NCBI GenBank assembly: GCA_903927605.1
Contig: CAIYNT010000206.1
Location: forward strand, 1 to 11,544
Reading direction: 5' to 3'
Source: an uncultured Holophagaceae bacterium
GTDB taxonomy: Bacteria > Acidobacteriota > Holophagae > Holophagales > Holophagaceae
Length of the DNA stretch: 11,544 nucleotides
Positions 1 through 6,768 of this stretch are shown one piece after another. Position numbers and translations under genes: made by a program. Each line of letters starts with the position of its first letter. Position 1 is the first letter of the stretch. The notes beneath the pieces are model-generated. The model ran no database searches, was not told the origin of the DNA, and saw nothing but the letters and a program-made list of their open reading frames with translations.

Positions 1-6
1 CAGTAC

Positions 7-53
7 CCCCTTGGTCATCTGGCGGTGCTCCATACACCGCGATGACCAAGGGG
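7..53. repeat. Strong inverted repeat / hairpin
   Basis: A perfect 13-bp inverted repeat is formed by 7-19 (CCCCTTGGTCATC) and 41-53 (GATGACCAAGGGG). A second 6-bp pair lies inside it, 22-27 (GCGGTG) with 35-40 (CACCGC). Together they would fold into a nearly continuous 19-bp stem with a two-base bulge and a 7-base loop. There is no T-run on either side, so it is not a textbook intrinsic terminator. It could end a gene lying to the left of the window, or be a structured end of a repeat element. Seen directly; function unknown. Confidence 0.6.
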
Positions 54-504
54 CCTGCTTTCACCCTTCCGCGCTAGCCGTCTTTATCGACCGGGCTGCC
101 TGGATGACCGTCCCCCGCCGCGCAGCGGCTTCGTTCAACCATGGGTAGGAGCAGATGCCTTGGATGATTGTTCGGCTGAAAGTGGCGAAGTCTTTAGGAC
201 CAAAGCCCCTCCGCTCCCCGCGGAACGGAACAGGACCTATAGATCTGCGGCCGACCTGTCGAGAAATTCGACCCAAGACAGGACCCGAGCAGTGATACGC
301 GAAAGAACTGGCGAGATACTCCAACACTAGAGTGGTTTGATCTGAAGGACCAGACCTCATGCAAATAATTCAACCTTGATCGATCCCACGACCTCGGGGG
401 TGGGGCAGCACAGTGCCATTGCCCAGTACGTCAGGTATAAAGCAGACATGAACTAACCAAACACCAGAAATCTACTTTTGCGCTTGCGGTGTCAAAATAG
501 TTCC
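54..504. other. Intergenic stretch without a convincing gene
   Basis: About 450 bp between the left hairpin and the lipid kinase. Its base composition is less GC-rich than the genes around it. One open frame of 99 codons exists on the - strand (360 down to 61). It has no Shine-Dalgarno sequence before its ATG, matches no family I recognise, and its composition (many Arg, Ser and Gly) looks like a chance frame. I see no tRNA, no riboswitch fold and no well-spaced sigma-70 promoter. A TATAAA at 436-441 lacks a -35 box at the right distance. Confidence 0.5.
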
Positions 505-1467
505 ATGCCCCAAGCCAACCAGCGGCTACCCCTACTCTTCAATGCACATTCGGGGACCTCGTCCAAGGATCCTGACACCTTGCTGCGACCTCTGCCGAAG
601 GACTTTAGGGATCTGGTGGAGCCTATGGCCTTCGGACCACCCTGGGATTTCGAACCCCACATCGCGGCGGCGGCCAAGGCCCGAGGTCCCTTGTTGATCT
701 GGGGGGGCGACGGCACGGTCCACCATGCGGCCAGGGCCATTATTGACAGTGGCTGTCAAGTTCCCATGGCGGTGATACCCGGCGGCAGTGGTAACGGACT
801 TGCCCGGGGACTGCGGACGCCGTTGGAGCCTGCTGGAGCCCTGCGGCGCCTGCTGGAAGGCCGGGAGCTGCGCATGGACCTCCCGCGGCTGGATGGCGAG
901 CCCTTCCTGAATGTCTGTGGCACGGGCTTCGAGGCGGCTGTTGCGCACCGCTTCAACGCCCTGCCCAACCGGGGTTTCAGTGCCTATGCCAGGGCCTGCT
1001 GGCACCTGTGGCGCTCATGGCCGGACACCGCTTTGACGTGGGACGCAGATCCGGATCCCATGCCCATGAACCCAGGAAGGATCGAGCGCATCCGCGCCGC
1101 GTTCCAAGTGCCGCAGACCAACCTGCCGGCAGCCGCCTGGAGTCTCTGCTTCGCCAACCTACCCCAGTACGGGTCCGGCCTCTGGATCGCGCCGGGGGCC
1201 GATCCCACCGATGGCGCACTCCAGTGGGCCACCCTGGCCCGCCCGGGATGGTTCGACCTGATGGCGGGGGTGTACGAGTTGTTCCGCGAAGGCGGGCATA
1301 CTCCCCTCCGCCATGAGGGCCGCCTGCGCCACGCCAGCCTGCGTCTGGCGCGTCCCCTGCCCTGGCACCTGGATGGTGAGCCTGCCCCGGAGCGCGACCG
1401 CGCCGAGCTGACGGTGGAACCCCGTGCTTTCCGCATGCAGGTCACCGACGGGTGTCCCTGGGAATGA
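505..1467 (+). CDS. Diacylglycerol/sphingosine-kinase-like lipid kinase
   Basis: Member of the DAGK_cat / YegS-LCB5 lipid kinase family, which phosphorylates a lipid alcohol (diacylglycerol, sphingoid base or similar) with ATP at the membrane. With start ATG 505 the protein has 320 residues, a normal length. The nucleotide-binding GGDGT lies at 67-71, the second glycine-rich motif PGGSGNGLARG at 92-102, and the C-terminal LDGEP at 289-293, where the family has its conserved DGE. PGGSGN rather than the common PxGTxND recalls sphingosine kinases, but the substrate cannot be read from this. A TTG at 478 in the same frame would add nine residues; I prefer the ATG because the extension lacks family similarity, although neither start has a clear ribosome-binding site. 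The gene stands alone and converges on the exported protein gene downstream. Family assignment is secure; substrate is not. Confidence 0.88.
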   Translation: MPQANQRLPLLFNAHSGTSSKDPDTLLRPLPKDFRDLVEPMAFGPPWDFEPHIAAAAKARGPLLIWGGDGTVHHAARAIIDSGCQVPMAVIPGGSGNGLARGLRTPLEPAGALRRLLEGRELRMDLPRLDGEPFLNVCGTGFEAAVAHRFNALPNRGFSAYARACWHLWRSWPDTALTWDADPDPMPMNPGRIERIRAAFQVPQTNLPAAAWSLCFANLPQYGSGLWIAPGADPTDGALQWATLARPGWFDLMAGVYELFREGGHTPLRHEGRLRHASLRLARPLPWHLDGEPAPERDRAELTVEPRAFRMQVTDGCPWE

Positions 1468-1488
1468 GCCTCCCTGGAAGGAAGGGGA

Positions 1489-1524
1489 TAAAAATGCAAA
1501 GACCGGGCTCAGCCGGGTCTTTGC
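1489..1524 (-). terminator. Rho-independent terminator of the 2405-1572 gene
   Basis: GCAAAGACC at 1496-1504 pairs perfectly with GGTCTTTGC at 1516-1524, and the inner GGC/GCC extends the stem. Read on the - strand the stem is followed by ATTTTTATC (1495-1487), a proper T-tract, so it terminates the exported-protein gene about 50 bp after its stop. It may also slow + strand transcription from the lipid kinase, but on that side it is followed by G-rich sequence instead of Ts. Confidence 0.8.
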
Positions 1525-1571
1525 GGGGGGGTCCAGGGGGTGTGCGCACTGCGTGGAACCCCCGGAGGATA

Positions 1572-2405
1572 TCAGTGGGGGTAAACGGCTGGCCCCGACA
1601 GGCTCGGCCCGCGAAATTCGGCACTGACACTGGGGGTGGCGCCCCACAGACCCACAACCATCTTGACCTGGCTGAGGTCGGTCCTGGCGGGATCCCAGTC
1701 CCGGCGGACCATCAGGGTGTAGGGATCCTGCGCATCGGACCACCAGGCCGGATCGTCCACGATGACGTAGATGGCCGTGGCCTTTTTGCCTGGATTCTTG
1801 TAGGTCACCATGACCGGTTGGAGGGCCATGGCCGCCTGGAGCATGCCAGGTCCGACCTCACCCCACTTGTCCACAAGCATGAGCCGGAACCAGCCCAGCT
1901 TCGTGTGCTGGACCTCCACCTGCACCGTGCCGCCGACAGGGACGGAGATGCCGTAGGCACGCCATCCGGCCGGCACCTGGACGTAATCCGAAAGGACCTC
2001 CACGCTATCGCCCACGGGGCTCACGGGAATGTAGCCCGTCCGGGAAAGCCATTGAATCTCGGCCATGAGGTCCCGGTGCCCCCAGTAGCCCATGTCGGGC
2101 AGGGTTGAGCACCGGACCCATCCAGGCGGGACCACGGTCCGCGTTCCAGGATAGACGTATACGCGATTAACCCTGGGCCGGACGAAGCCCAAACTGCGCT
2201 GGAAGGAGCCCGACCTCTGGTTGGGCGCGGGAGCGGGTCCCTGGGCCTGCGGGGCAATCGGCGCCTGGATGCCCCTGTCGGCGGGTCCCGCAGGCTGGAG
2301 ATGTTGCACTCTGCCTTCTTGGGGCGGAACACCCCAGAGGGCCGAAGTCAGGAGAAGACCCGCAAGAACAGCCATGGTTCGAGGTTGCTGTAACCAGGTT
2401 CGCAT
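1572..2405 (-). CDS. Exported protein of unknown function
   Basis: No family recognised. ATG at 2405 is preferred over an upstream in-frame start at 2441 because a strong AGGAGGT sits 5 nt before it and because it begins a clean signal peptide. The product has 277 residues. It starts with a positively charged start (MRTWLQQPRT), a hydrophobic core at about 11-25 and likely cleavage shortly after. Residues 28-75 are rich in Pro, Gln, Gly and Ala and look like an unstructured linker. From about 80 to 277 the sequence alternates short beta-type stretches and has many Trp/Tyr/Val residues, with a segment at 155-235 that could be a beta sandwich similar in style to prepeptidase C-terminal domains; this is only a guess. 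It is probably periplasmic or surface exposed. The gene is monocistronic, divergent from murC, and ends in its own terminator. Confidence 0.75.
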   Translation of the reverse strand: MRTWLQQPRTMAVLAGLLLTSALWGVPPQEGRVQHLQPAGPADRGIQAPIAPQAQGPAPAPNQRSGSFQRSLGFVRPRVNRVYVYPGTRTVVPPGWVRCSTLPDMGYWGHRDLMAEIQWLSRTGYIPVSPVGDSVEVLSDYVQVPAGWRAYGISVPVGGTVQVEVQHTKLGWFRLMLVDKWGEVGPGMLQAAMALQPVMVTYKNPGKKATAIYVIVDDPAWWSDAQDPYTLMVRRDWDPARTDLSQVKMVVGLWGATPSVSAEFRGPSLSGPAVYPH

Positions 2406-2410
2406 CCCCC

Positions 2411-2417
2411 ACCTCCT
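2411..2417 (-). promoter_or_regulatory. Ribosome-binding site fixing the start of the exported protein
   Basis: ACCTCCT on the + strand reads AGGAGGT on the - strand, five bases before ATG 2405-2403. It is a near-perfect anti-SD match and decides the start over the more distal in-frame ATG at 2441. Confidence 0.75.
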
Positions 2418-2423
2418 CGACAC

Positions 2424-2452
2424 ATTAGACACACTGAGCATCCCGAAGGTAA
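2424..2452 (-). promoter_or_regulatory. Possible sigma-70 promoter for the exported protein
   Basis: On the - strand TTACCT (2452-2447) and TCTAAT (2429-2424) are separated by 17 bp. The -10 matches the consensus at five of six bases; the -35 is weak. Transcription would begin almost at the ribosome-binding site, giving a very short leader, which lowers my belief in it. Confidence 0.2.
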
Positions 2453-2524
2453 CAGCCCAGGTGGCCCTGCGCCAGAAGGCCGCCTTGGCGGTATTCTGGC
2501 GTTTTCAAGGATGGGGGCTCCCAG

Positions 2525-3892
2525 GTGTTCGGCAAGATCCAGCACATCCATTTCGTGGGTATCGGCGGCATCGGGATGTCGGGCATTGCCGAAGTGCTCG
2601 CCAACCTGGGCTACCAGGTATCAGGCTCAGACCTGAAGGAAAGCCCCGTCACCCAGCGGCTGCGGGGGCTCGGCATCACCGTGCATCTGGGGCACCAGGG
2701 CCGCGCCATCGAGGGCGCCCAGGTGGTGGTCATCAGCTCGGCGGTGAAGGGCGACAACCCCGAGGTCGTGGCGGCCCACGCCGCCAAGGTTCCGGTGATC
2801 CCCCGCGGTGAGATGCTGGCGGAGCTGATGCGCATGAAGTACGGTATCGCCGTGGCCGGCTCCCACGGCAAGACCACCACCACCAGCATGGTGGCCCAGG
2901 TGCTGAGCCAGGGCGGCATTGATCCCACCATAGTCATCGGCGGCAAGCTCGGCACCATCGGCAGCAATGCCAAGCTCGGCAAGGGCCCCTTCCTCGTGGC
3001 GGAGGCCGACGAGAGCGACGGCAGCTTCCTCATGTTGAATCCCACGCTGGCCGTCATCACCAACATCGACCGCGAGCACCTCGACCACTACCGGGATCTC
3101 GACGAGATCCAGGACGCCTTCGTGGTCTTCGCCAACAAGGTGCCCTTCTACGGCTCCGTGTTCCTCTGCATGGACGATCCGAACGCCGCCGCCGTGCGGC
3201 CCCGGTTGAAGCGCCAGGTCCGCACCTACGGCACCCACCCCCAGGTGGACATCCGGGCCAGGGAGATCCGGCAGGAGGGCTTCCGCACACACTTCAAGCT
3301 GACGGCGAATGGCGTGGACCTGGGCGCCTTCAGCCTTGGCGTACCCGGCCACCACATGGTGCTGAACGCTCTGGCCGCCATCGGCATCGCCCTGGAACTC
3401 GATATCGAGCCCGAGGTGATCCGGGCCAGCCTCTCCAGCTTCACCGGCGCTGATCGGCGCTTCCACTTGAAGGGTGAGAAGGGCGGCGTGCTGGTGGTGG
3501 ACGACTACGGCCACCACCCGACGGAGATCGCTGCCACCCTGGCCGCCGCCCGCGCCGGGTTCCCGGAACGTCGGCTGGTGGCCGCCTTCCAGCCCCACCG
3601 GTATAGCCGGACCAAGGCCCTGCTGGACGAATTCGGGACAGCCTTCTTCGAAGCCGATTCGGTGATCGTCACCGACATCTATCCCGCGGGAGAGCAGCCC
3701 ATCCAGGGAATGGACGGGGCCGCTGTGGCCGAGGCGCTGCGCTCCCACGGCCAGAAGGATGTCCACCTGGTGCCGCGGATGGAGGATCTGCCGGAGGCGC
3801 TCCAACGCCTGACCCGGAGCGGAGACCTGCTCATCACTTTCGGCGCGGGGTCCATCACCCATGTGGGTCCGGCCTTCCTGGACCTGGCCTAG
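2525..3892 (+). CDS. murC: UDP-N-acetylmuramate--L-alanine ligase
   Basis: MurC adds L-alanine to UDP-N-acetylmuramic acid with ATP, the first peptide step of peptidoglycan precursor synthesis in the cytoplasm. The 455-residue length is normal. All three Mur-ligase domains are visible: an N-terminal Rossmann fold with GIGGIGMSG at 12-20, the ATP-binding loop GSHGKTTTT at 112-120 with EADESDGSF at 160-168 and [10 protein letters not shown] at 180-189, and a C-terminal domain with [10 protein letters not shown] at 326-335 and QPHRYSRT at 356-363. The start is GTG 2525, chosen because [12 protein letters not shown] fits the family N-terminus; an ATG at 2511 is out of frame. AAGGA at 2507-2511 is a distant candidate ribosome site. 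The gene sits outside a visible division/cell-wall cluster: the neighbours are an unrelated divergent gene and ubiX, whose start follows the murC stop after two bases, suggesting coupled translation. Confidence 0.97.
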   Translation: MFGKIQHIHFVGIGGIGMSGIAEVLANLGYQVSGSDLKESPVTQRLRGLGITVHLGHQGRAIEGAQVVVISSAVKGDNPEVVAAHAAKVPVIPRGEMLAELMRMKYGIAVAGSHGKTTTTSMVAQVLSQGGIDPTIVIGGKLGTIGSNAKLGKGPFLVAEADESDGSFLMLNPTLAVITNIDREHLDHYRDLDEIQDAFVVFANKVPFYGSVFLCMDDPNAAAVRPRLKRQVRTYGTHPQVDIRAREIRQEGFRTHFKLTANGVDLGAFSLGVPGHHMVLNALAAIGIALELDIEPEVIRASLSSFTGADRRFHLKGEKGGVLVVDDYGHHPTEIAATLAAARAGFPERRLVAAFQPHRYSRTKALLDEFGTAFFEADSVIVTDIYPAGEQPIQGMDGAAVAEALRSHGQKDVHLVPRMEDLPEALQRLTRSGDLLITFGAGSITHVGPAFLDLA

Positions 3893-3894
3893 CG

Positions 3895-4464
3895 ATGGGA
3901 TTCCGCTTCACCCTCGCCATCACCGGAGCCTCGGGTTCCGCCTTTGGCGTGGCCGTGCTGAAGCGCCTGTCGGCGAACCCGGCGGTCGAGCACATCGCGC
4001 TGCTGTTGTCCCCCACAGGGAAGCGCTGTCTGCTGGACGAGACCGGGTTGACACCAAAGGAGCTGACCGCCCTGCCGAAAGTAAGCCTGCGCGACGAGCG
4101 GGACCTGGGCGCGGACATCTCCTCCGGATCCTACCGCAACGACGGCATGGCGATCGTGCCATGCAGCGCGGGGGCCCTGGGCCGCATCGCTTCAGGGGTG
4201 AGCGAAACCCTGGTGAGTCGCGCCGCGGATGTCTGCCTCAAGGAGCGCCGCCCGCTGGTGCTCTGCCTGCGCGAGACACCGCTGAACCGCATTCACCTCG
4301 AGAACATGCTCCGTGTCCACGATGCTGGCGCCGTGGTGATGCCGATCATGCCCGGCTTCTACAGCGGCCCCAAGTCGTTGGATGACCTCTTTGACACCTT
4401 CGCCACCCGGGTGCTGGATCAGCTCGGTCTTTCCGAATCAGACTCAAGGCGATGGAAGGGCTGA
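3895..4464 (+). CDS. ubiX: Flavin prenyltransferase UbiX
   Basis: UbiX prenylates reduced FMN with dimethylallyl phosphate to make prenyl-FMN, the cofactor of UbiD-type decarboxylases. The 189-residue length fits. Typical motifs are the N-terminal FMN-binding ITGASGSAFG at 9-18, SGSYRNDGM at 77-85, PCSAGALGRIASG at 89-101, the RETPL at 126-130 and PGFYSGPKS at 153-161. The ATG is two bases after the murC stop, so the two genes very likely share a transcript and ribosomes may reinitiate. No ubiD or quinone gene lies in the window, so the decarboxylase it serves cannot be named. The last residues (about 180-189) are polar and beyond the conserved fold. Confidence 0.93.
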   Translation: MGFRFTLAITGASGSAFGVAVLKRLSANPAVEHIALLLSPTGKRCLLDETGLTPKELTALPKVSLRDERDLGADISSGSYRNDGMAIVPCSAGALGRIASGVSETLVSRAADVCLKERRPLVLCLRETPLNRIHLENMLRVHDAGAVVMPIMPGFYSGPKSLDDLFDTFATRVLDQLGLSESDSRRWKG

Positions 4465-4494
4465 CTGGACCCTCACTGAGCCATGGACGACCGG

Positions 4495-4554
4495 ACATGG
4501 AGTTCATGGGTTCCAGCGGAGGATTGAATCATAATCCCCATATACATGGAGTTC
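4495..4554 (+). repeat. 11-bp direct repeat in the leader of the SGNH gene
   Basis: ACATGGAGTTC occurs at 4495-4505 and again at 4544-4554, 49 bp apart. The second copy supplies the TGGAG ribosome-binding site of the SGNH lipoprotein gene; the first stands in the same relation to an ATG at 4506. The stretch between them is unusually AT-rich for this window. It may be a trace of local duplication or a chance repeat. Confidence 0.5.
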
Positions 4555-4556
4555 CA

Positions 4557-5186
4557 TTGAAGTTTAGTCATCTCATATTGCCACTGGCATTTACTATGAT
4601 GGCCGGTTGTGGTGCCGGCCCGATCGGCGAAACCAGCAACATCGAGATCCGGGCCCTGAACGCGGCCCTCGCCGGCAAAGCCCAGCAACTAAAACTGACC
4701 TACCTGGACACCTATTCCATCCTGTTGGCCAAGGACGGACAGACATTGGTCTTCTTCTACATGCCTGATGGGGAACACCTCTCGGAATTGGGGTACCTCA
4801 AATGGGTCGATGCAGGGCTCGCCCCATACATCAAGGCCAACGCCGTGAACTGTGCGGGGATGGTGGGGGATTCCATCACGCGGCGCACTTACGTGGTCCT
4901 GGTCCAAAACGGGACCAAGGAAGCCACCTGGGATGATCTGCTGGGGATCAAGGCCTACAACATGGGTGTGGACGGCGAGACCTCCGCGGACGTCATCAAG
5001 CGCCTGGATACCCTGGTCCAGCCAGACATCGACTGCTACTTCCTGATGATCGGCAACAATGATCTCCACGCGGGTATCCCAATTCCGCAGATCGTCGCCA
5101 ATGTCGAAACCATTGTCCAGTATCTGAAGAACACAAGCGGCAAGCCAGTGGTCATCCAGGCAGTGATGCCCCTACTGACGCCTTAG
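4557..5186 (+). CDS. Lipoprotein SGNH/GDSL hydrolase, circularly permuted
   Basis: SGNH hydrolases are serine esterases/lipases acting on acyl or acetyl esters. Start TTG 4557 gives 209 residues and is chosen because TGGAG lies five bases before it and it opens a lipoprotein signal peptide (MKFSHLILPLAFTMMAGC, lipidated Cys18). Upstream in-frame starts (4452 inside ubiX, 4497, 4506) would bury this signal. Residues 24-93 match the C-terminal half of an SGNH enzyme: an IRALNAALA helix (31-39), LTYLDTYSIL (47-56) and DGEHLSELGY with Asp71/His74 (71-80). Residues 100-209 match the N-terminal half: GDSIT with Ser106, NMGVDGETS with oxyanion Gly140, GNND with Asn168, then a VVIQAVMP strand at the end. 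All catalytic blocks are present in the order V, I, II, III. Ser-Gly spacing is 34 residues and Gly-Asn 28, close to E. coli TesA (Ser10, Gly44, Asn73, Asp154, His157). The substrate is unknown; a periplasmic ester is likely. Probably co-transcribed with the barrel-like gene 24 bp downstream. Confidence 0.85.
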   Translation: MKFSHLILPLAFTMMAGCGAGPIGETSNIEIRALNAALAGKAQQLKLTYLDTYSILLAKDGQTLVFFYMPDGEHLSELGYLKWVDAGLAPYIKANAVNCAGMVGDSITRRTYVVLVQNGTKEATWDDLLGIKAYNMGVDGETSADVIKRLDTLVQPDIDCYFLMIGNNDLHAGIPIPQIVANVETIVQYLKNTSGKPVVIQAVMPLLTP

Positions 5187-5210
5187 GCGCTCATCTTAAG
5201 GACCCTGTTC

Positions 5211-5819
5211 ATGCCCACCGTGCGTCTCAGAATTCTCGCCCTCGGACTGCTCCCGTATGCCTTCGTCTCGGCTGCCACGCCCATGGTGCCGAGCCTCCAT
5301 CTGAGCCTGGCCACAGCACAGGGAGACTTCCGCGAGGAAATGGGCCCGAAGGTTGGCGTTGGCGCGGCCCTCTCGCTCACCGTACCCCTGACCTCGACCC
5401 TGTCCTTCAGGCCCAGCTTGTCCTTCCAGTCCTTTCCCACTCTGAATAACCAGTACACCTACAAGTCAGCCCGCTATTCGGACCGGGGCGACGAAGAAGC
5501 CCATTGGAGCGCCTGGTCCTATGGCGCGGATTGCCTCTATCGCCCGGGAGGCCCGCTGGGCAGCCTCTACTTCCTGGCTGGGGCCTACCTGAAAGTCTGG
5601 AAGCTGCATGGTTTCGGAACCTACACGACCCAGGATTCGCTGAACGCCACCAGAAGCTACTCTGTCGATGACACCAGCACCAAGAATGAACCCGCCGCAG
5701 CCCTGGGCCTTGGATACACCTTCAACCGGCACCTCTGCCTTGAGGCCCGAACGGTGCTCGCCAGCTACCGGAGCCTCAGCTACAACACACTGGAGATGGC
5801 GTTCGTGCTGAGCTACTGA
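5211..5819 (+). CDS. Small outer-membrane beta-barrel-like protein
   Basis: 202 residues with an N-terminal signal peptide (MPTVRLRILALGLLPYAFVSA, cleavage expected near residue 22). The mature part shows alternating polar/hydrophobic strands rich in Ser, Thr, Tyr and Leu, such as 45-60 (VGVGAALSLTVPLTST), 62-72 (SFRPSLSFQSF), 120-128 (YFLAGAYLK) and 164-172 (ALGLGYTFN). It ends in an aromatic residue (FVLSY), the usual recognition signal for outer-membrane barrel insertion. These features point to an eight-stranded OmpA/OprF-barrel style protein, role unknown. TAAGGA at 5196-5201 serves the ATG. The short gap to the SGNH lipoprotein gene suggests one transcript and a shared envelope role, which is inference. 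Confidence 0.7.
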   Translation: MPTVRLRILALGLLPYAFVSAATPMVPSLHLSLATAQGDFREEMGPKVGVGAALSLTVPLTSTLSFRPSLSFQSFPTLNNQYTYKSARYSDRGDEEAHWSAWSYGADCLYRPGGPLGSLYFLAGAYLKVWKLHGFGTYTTQDSLNATRSYSVDDTSTKNEPAAALGLGYTFNRHLCLEARTVLASYRSLSYNTLEMAFVLSY

Positions 5820-5837
5820 CGCCTCGCCAAAGAGGCG
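5820..5837. terminator. Possible weak hairpin between convergent genes
   Basis: CGCCTC at 5820-5825 pairs with GAGGCG at 5832-5837 across a six-base loop, directly after the barrel gene stop and just before the ftsX stop. No T-tract follows on either strand, so termination here is only a possibility. Confidence 0.3.
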
Positions 5838-5838
5838 C

Positions 5839-6768
5839 TCAGCCCGCACCCTCCATCAGCGCCTCTTCCACGCGCTGGGCCCGGCGAGTGGACCAGAACG
5901 CCCAGAGGGCGCCCAGGGCTCCGGTGGCAGCACCTACGAAGGTGAGCAGGAGCATGCTGCCCCAGGAGAAGAACCCGAGCCGGGCCAGTTCCACCAGCAG
6001 GGGTGAAAGGCCCCCCACGCCCCTGGAGACGGGCAGCCACAGCCCGAAGAGACCCAGCAGCGCCAGCAGGCTGCCCCCCAGCCCCAGAAAGGCACCTTCC
6101 AGCAGCAGGGGGGTACGGATGAACCCTTCCGAAGCTCCGACGAGGCGCATGATCGTGATCTCCTCCTCGCGGGCGAGGATGCTCATGCGGATCACATTGC
6201 CCGTGGCGAAACCCGCGGCCAGGAGCAAGACGAGGCCGAGGGTGGCCAGGGCCGACCTCAGCATCCGCGCCGTGCGCTGGAGGTTCTCCATGCGCTCCTG
6301 ATCCACGAGCACATCCCCTACGCCAGGCAATCCCCGCAGGCTTTCGCCCACTTCCACTGCCCGCCCCCCGGTGGCGAGATCCTTGCGGAGGCTCAGTTCC
6401 AGGCTCTCGGGCAGGGCCTCCTGGCCGGCGCTTTCCAACAGCAGGCCGGCCTCGCGGGTCGCCGCCTGGAAGCGCTTGCGGTTCTCGTCGGCAGACATCC
6501 GGCGGACCTCGCGGAAGCGGGGGTCGCGCATCAGCCTGGACGCGGTCTCATCCAGCGAGCGGCCCTCGGCGGCATAGGCCACGATCTTGGCCATGCCTTC
6601 CAGGCGGCCGACAAAGCGGTCGAGGCTCTCCACCAGCAGCAGGCCACCACCCGCCAGCAACAGGCCCGAAGCCAGGGTGAGGACGGCGAGGACGTACTGA
6701 CCGCGGTGCCGGTAGAGGTCCCGGAACACGTCCTGGAGCAGCAGACCCAACAGACGCAGGGTCGTCAC
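5839..6768 (-). CDS. ftsX: Cell division protein FtsX
   Basis: FtsX is the membrane half of the FtsEX ABC-type complex, which at the septum or sidewall activates peptidoglycan hydrolases through a periplasmic loop while FtsE hydrolyses ATP. The 309-residue product has the family layout: cytoplasmic N-terminus, a membrane segment at about 27-47, a large extracytoplasmic loop at 48-169, then three segments at about 170-192, 220-245 and 268-292. The diagnostic stretch after the second segment is REEEITIMRLVGASEGFIR (200-218), followed by LLLEG. The start is GTG 6768, overlapping the stop of the lipoprotein gene as GTGA, so translation is coupled. No ftsE is present in this operon or window, which is unusual because ftsE normally lies just upstream. 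A weak hairpin separates its stop from the convergent barrel gene. Confidence 0.93.
   Translation of the reverse strand: MTTLRLLGLLLQDVFRDLYRHRGQYVLAVLTLASGLLLAGGGLLLVESLDRFVGRLEGMAKIVAYAAEGRSLDETASRLMRDPRFREVRRMSADENRKRFQAATREAGLLLESAGQEALPESLELSLRKDLATGGRAVEVGESLRGLPGVGDVLVDQERMENLQRTARMLRSALATLGLVLLLAAGFATGNVIRMSILAREEEITIMRLVGASEGFIRTPLLLEGAFLGLGGSLLALLGLFGLWLPVSRGVGGLSPLLVELARLGFFSWGSMLLLTFVGAATGALGALWAFWSTRRAQRVEEALMEGAG

Noticed and set aside
61..360. 99-codon - strand open frame in the left intergenic stretch
   Set aside because: No ribosome-binding site, no recognisable family; kept only as a remark in the intergenic entry.
1452..2108. 218-codon + strand frame across the lipid-kinase end and the exported protein
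   Set aside because: Antisense to the exported-protein gene, passes through the terminator, and has no recognisable domain.
2627..3862. 411-codon open frame on the - strand across murC
   Set aside because: Antisense shadow produced by GC-rich codon use; its His/Gly/Val-rich product has no family signature, while murC is certain.
4452..4556. Longer start of the SGNH gene inside ubiX
   Set aside because: It would overlap ubiX and place 35 unrelated residues before a good lipoprotein signal peptide.
5187..5210. A missing C-terminal half of the SGNH gene downstream (truncated pseudogene)
   Set aside because: No SGNH block V appears in any frame after the stop; the needed half is already present at the N-terminus, so truncation is not required.
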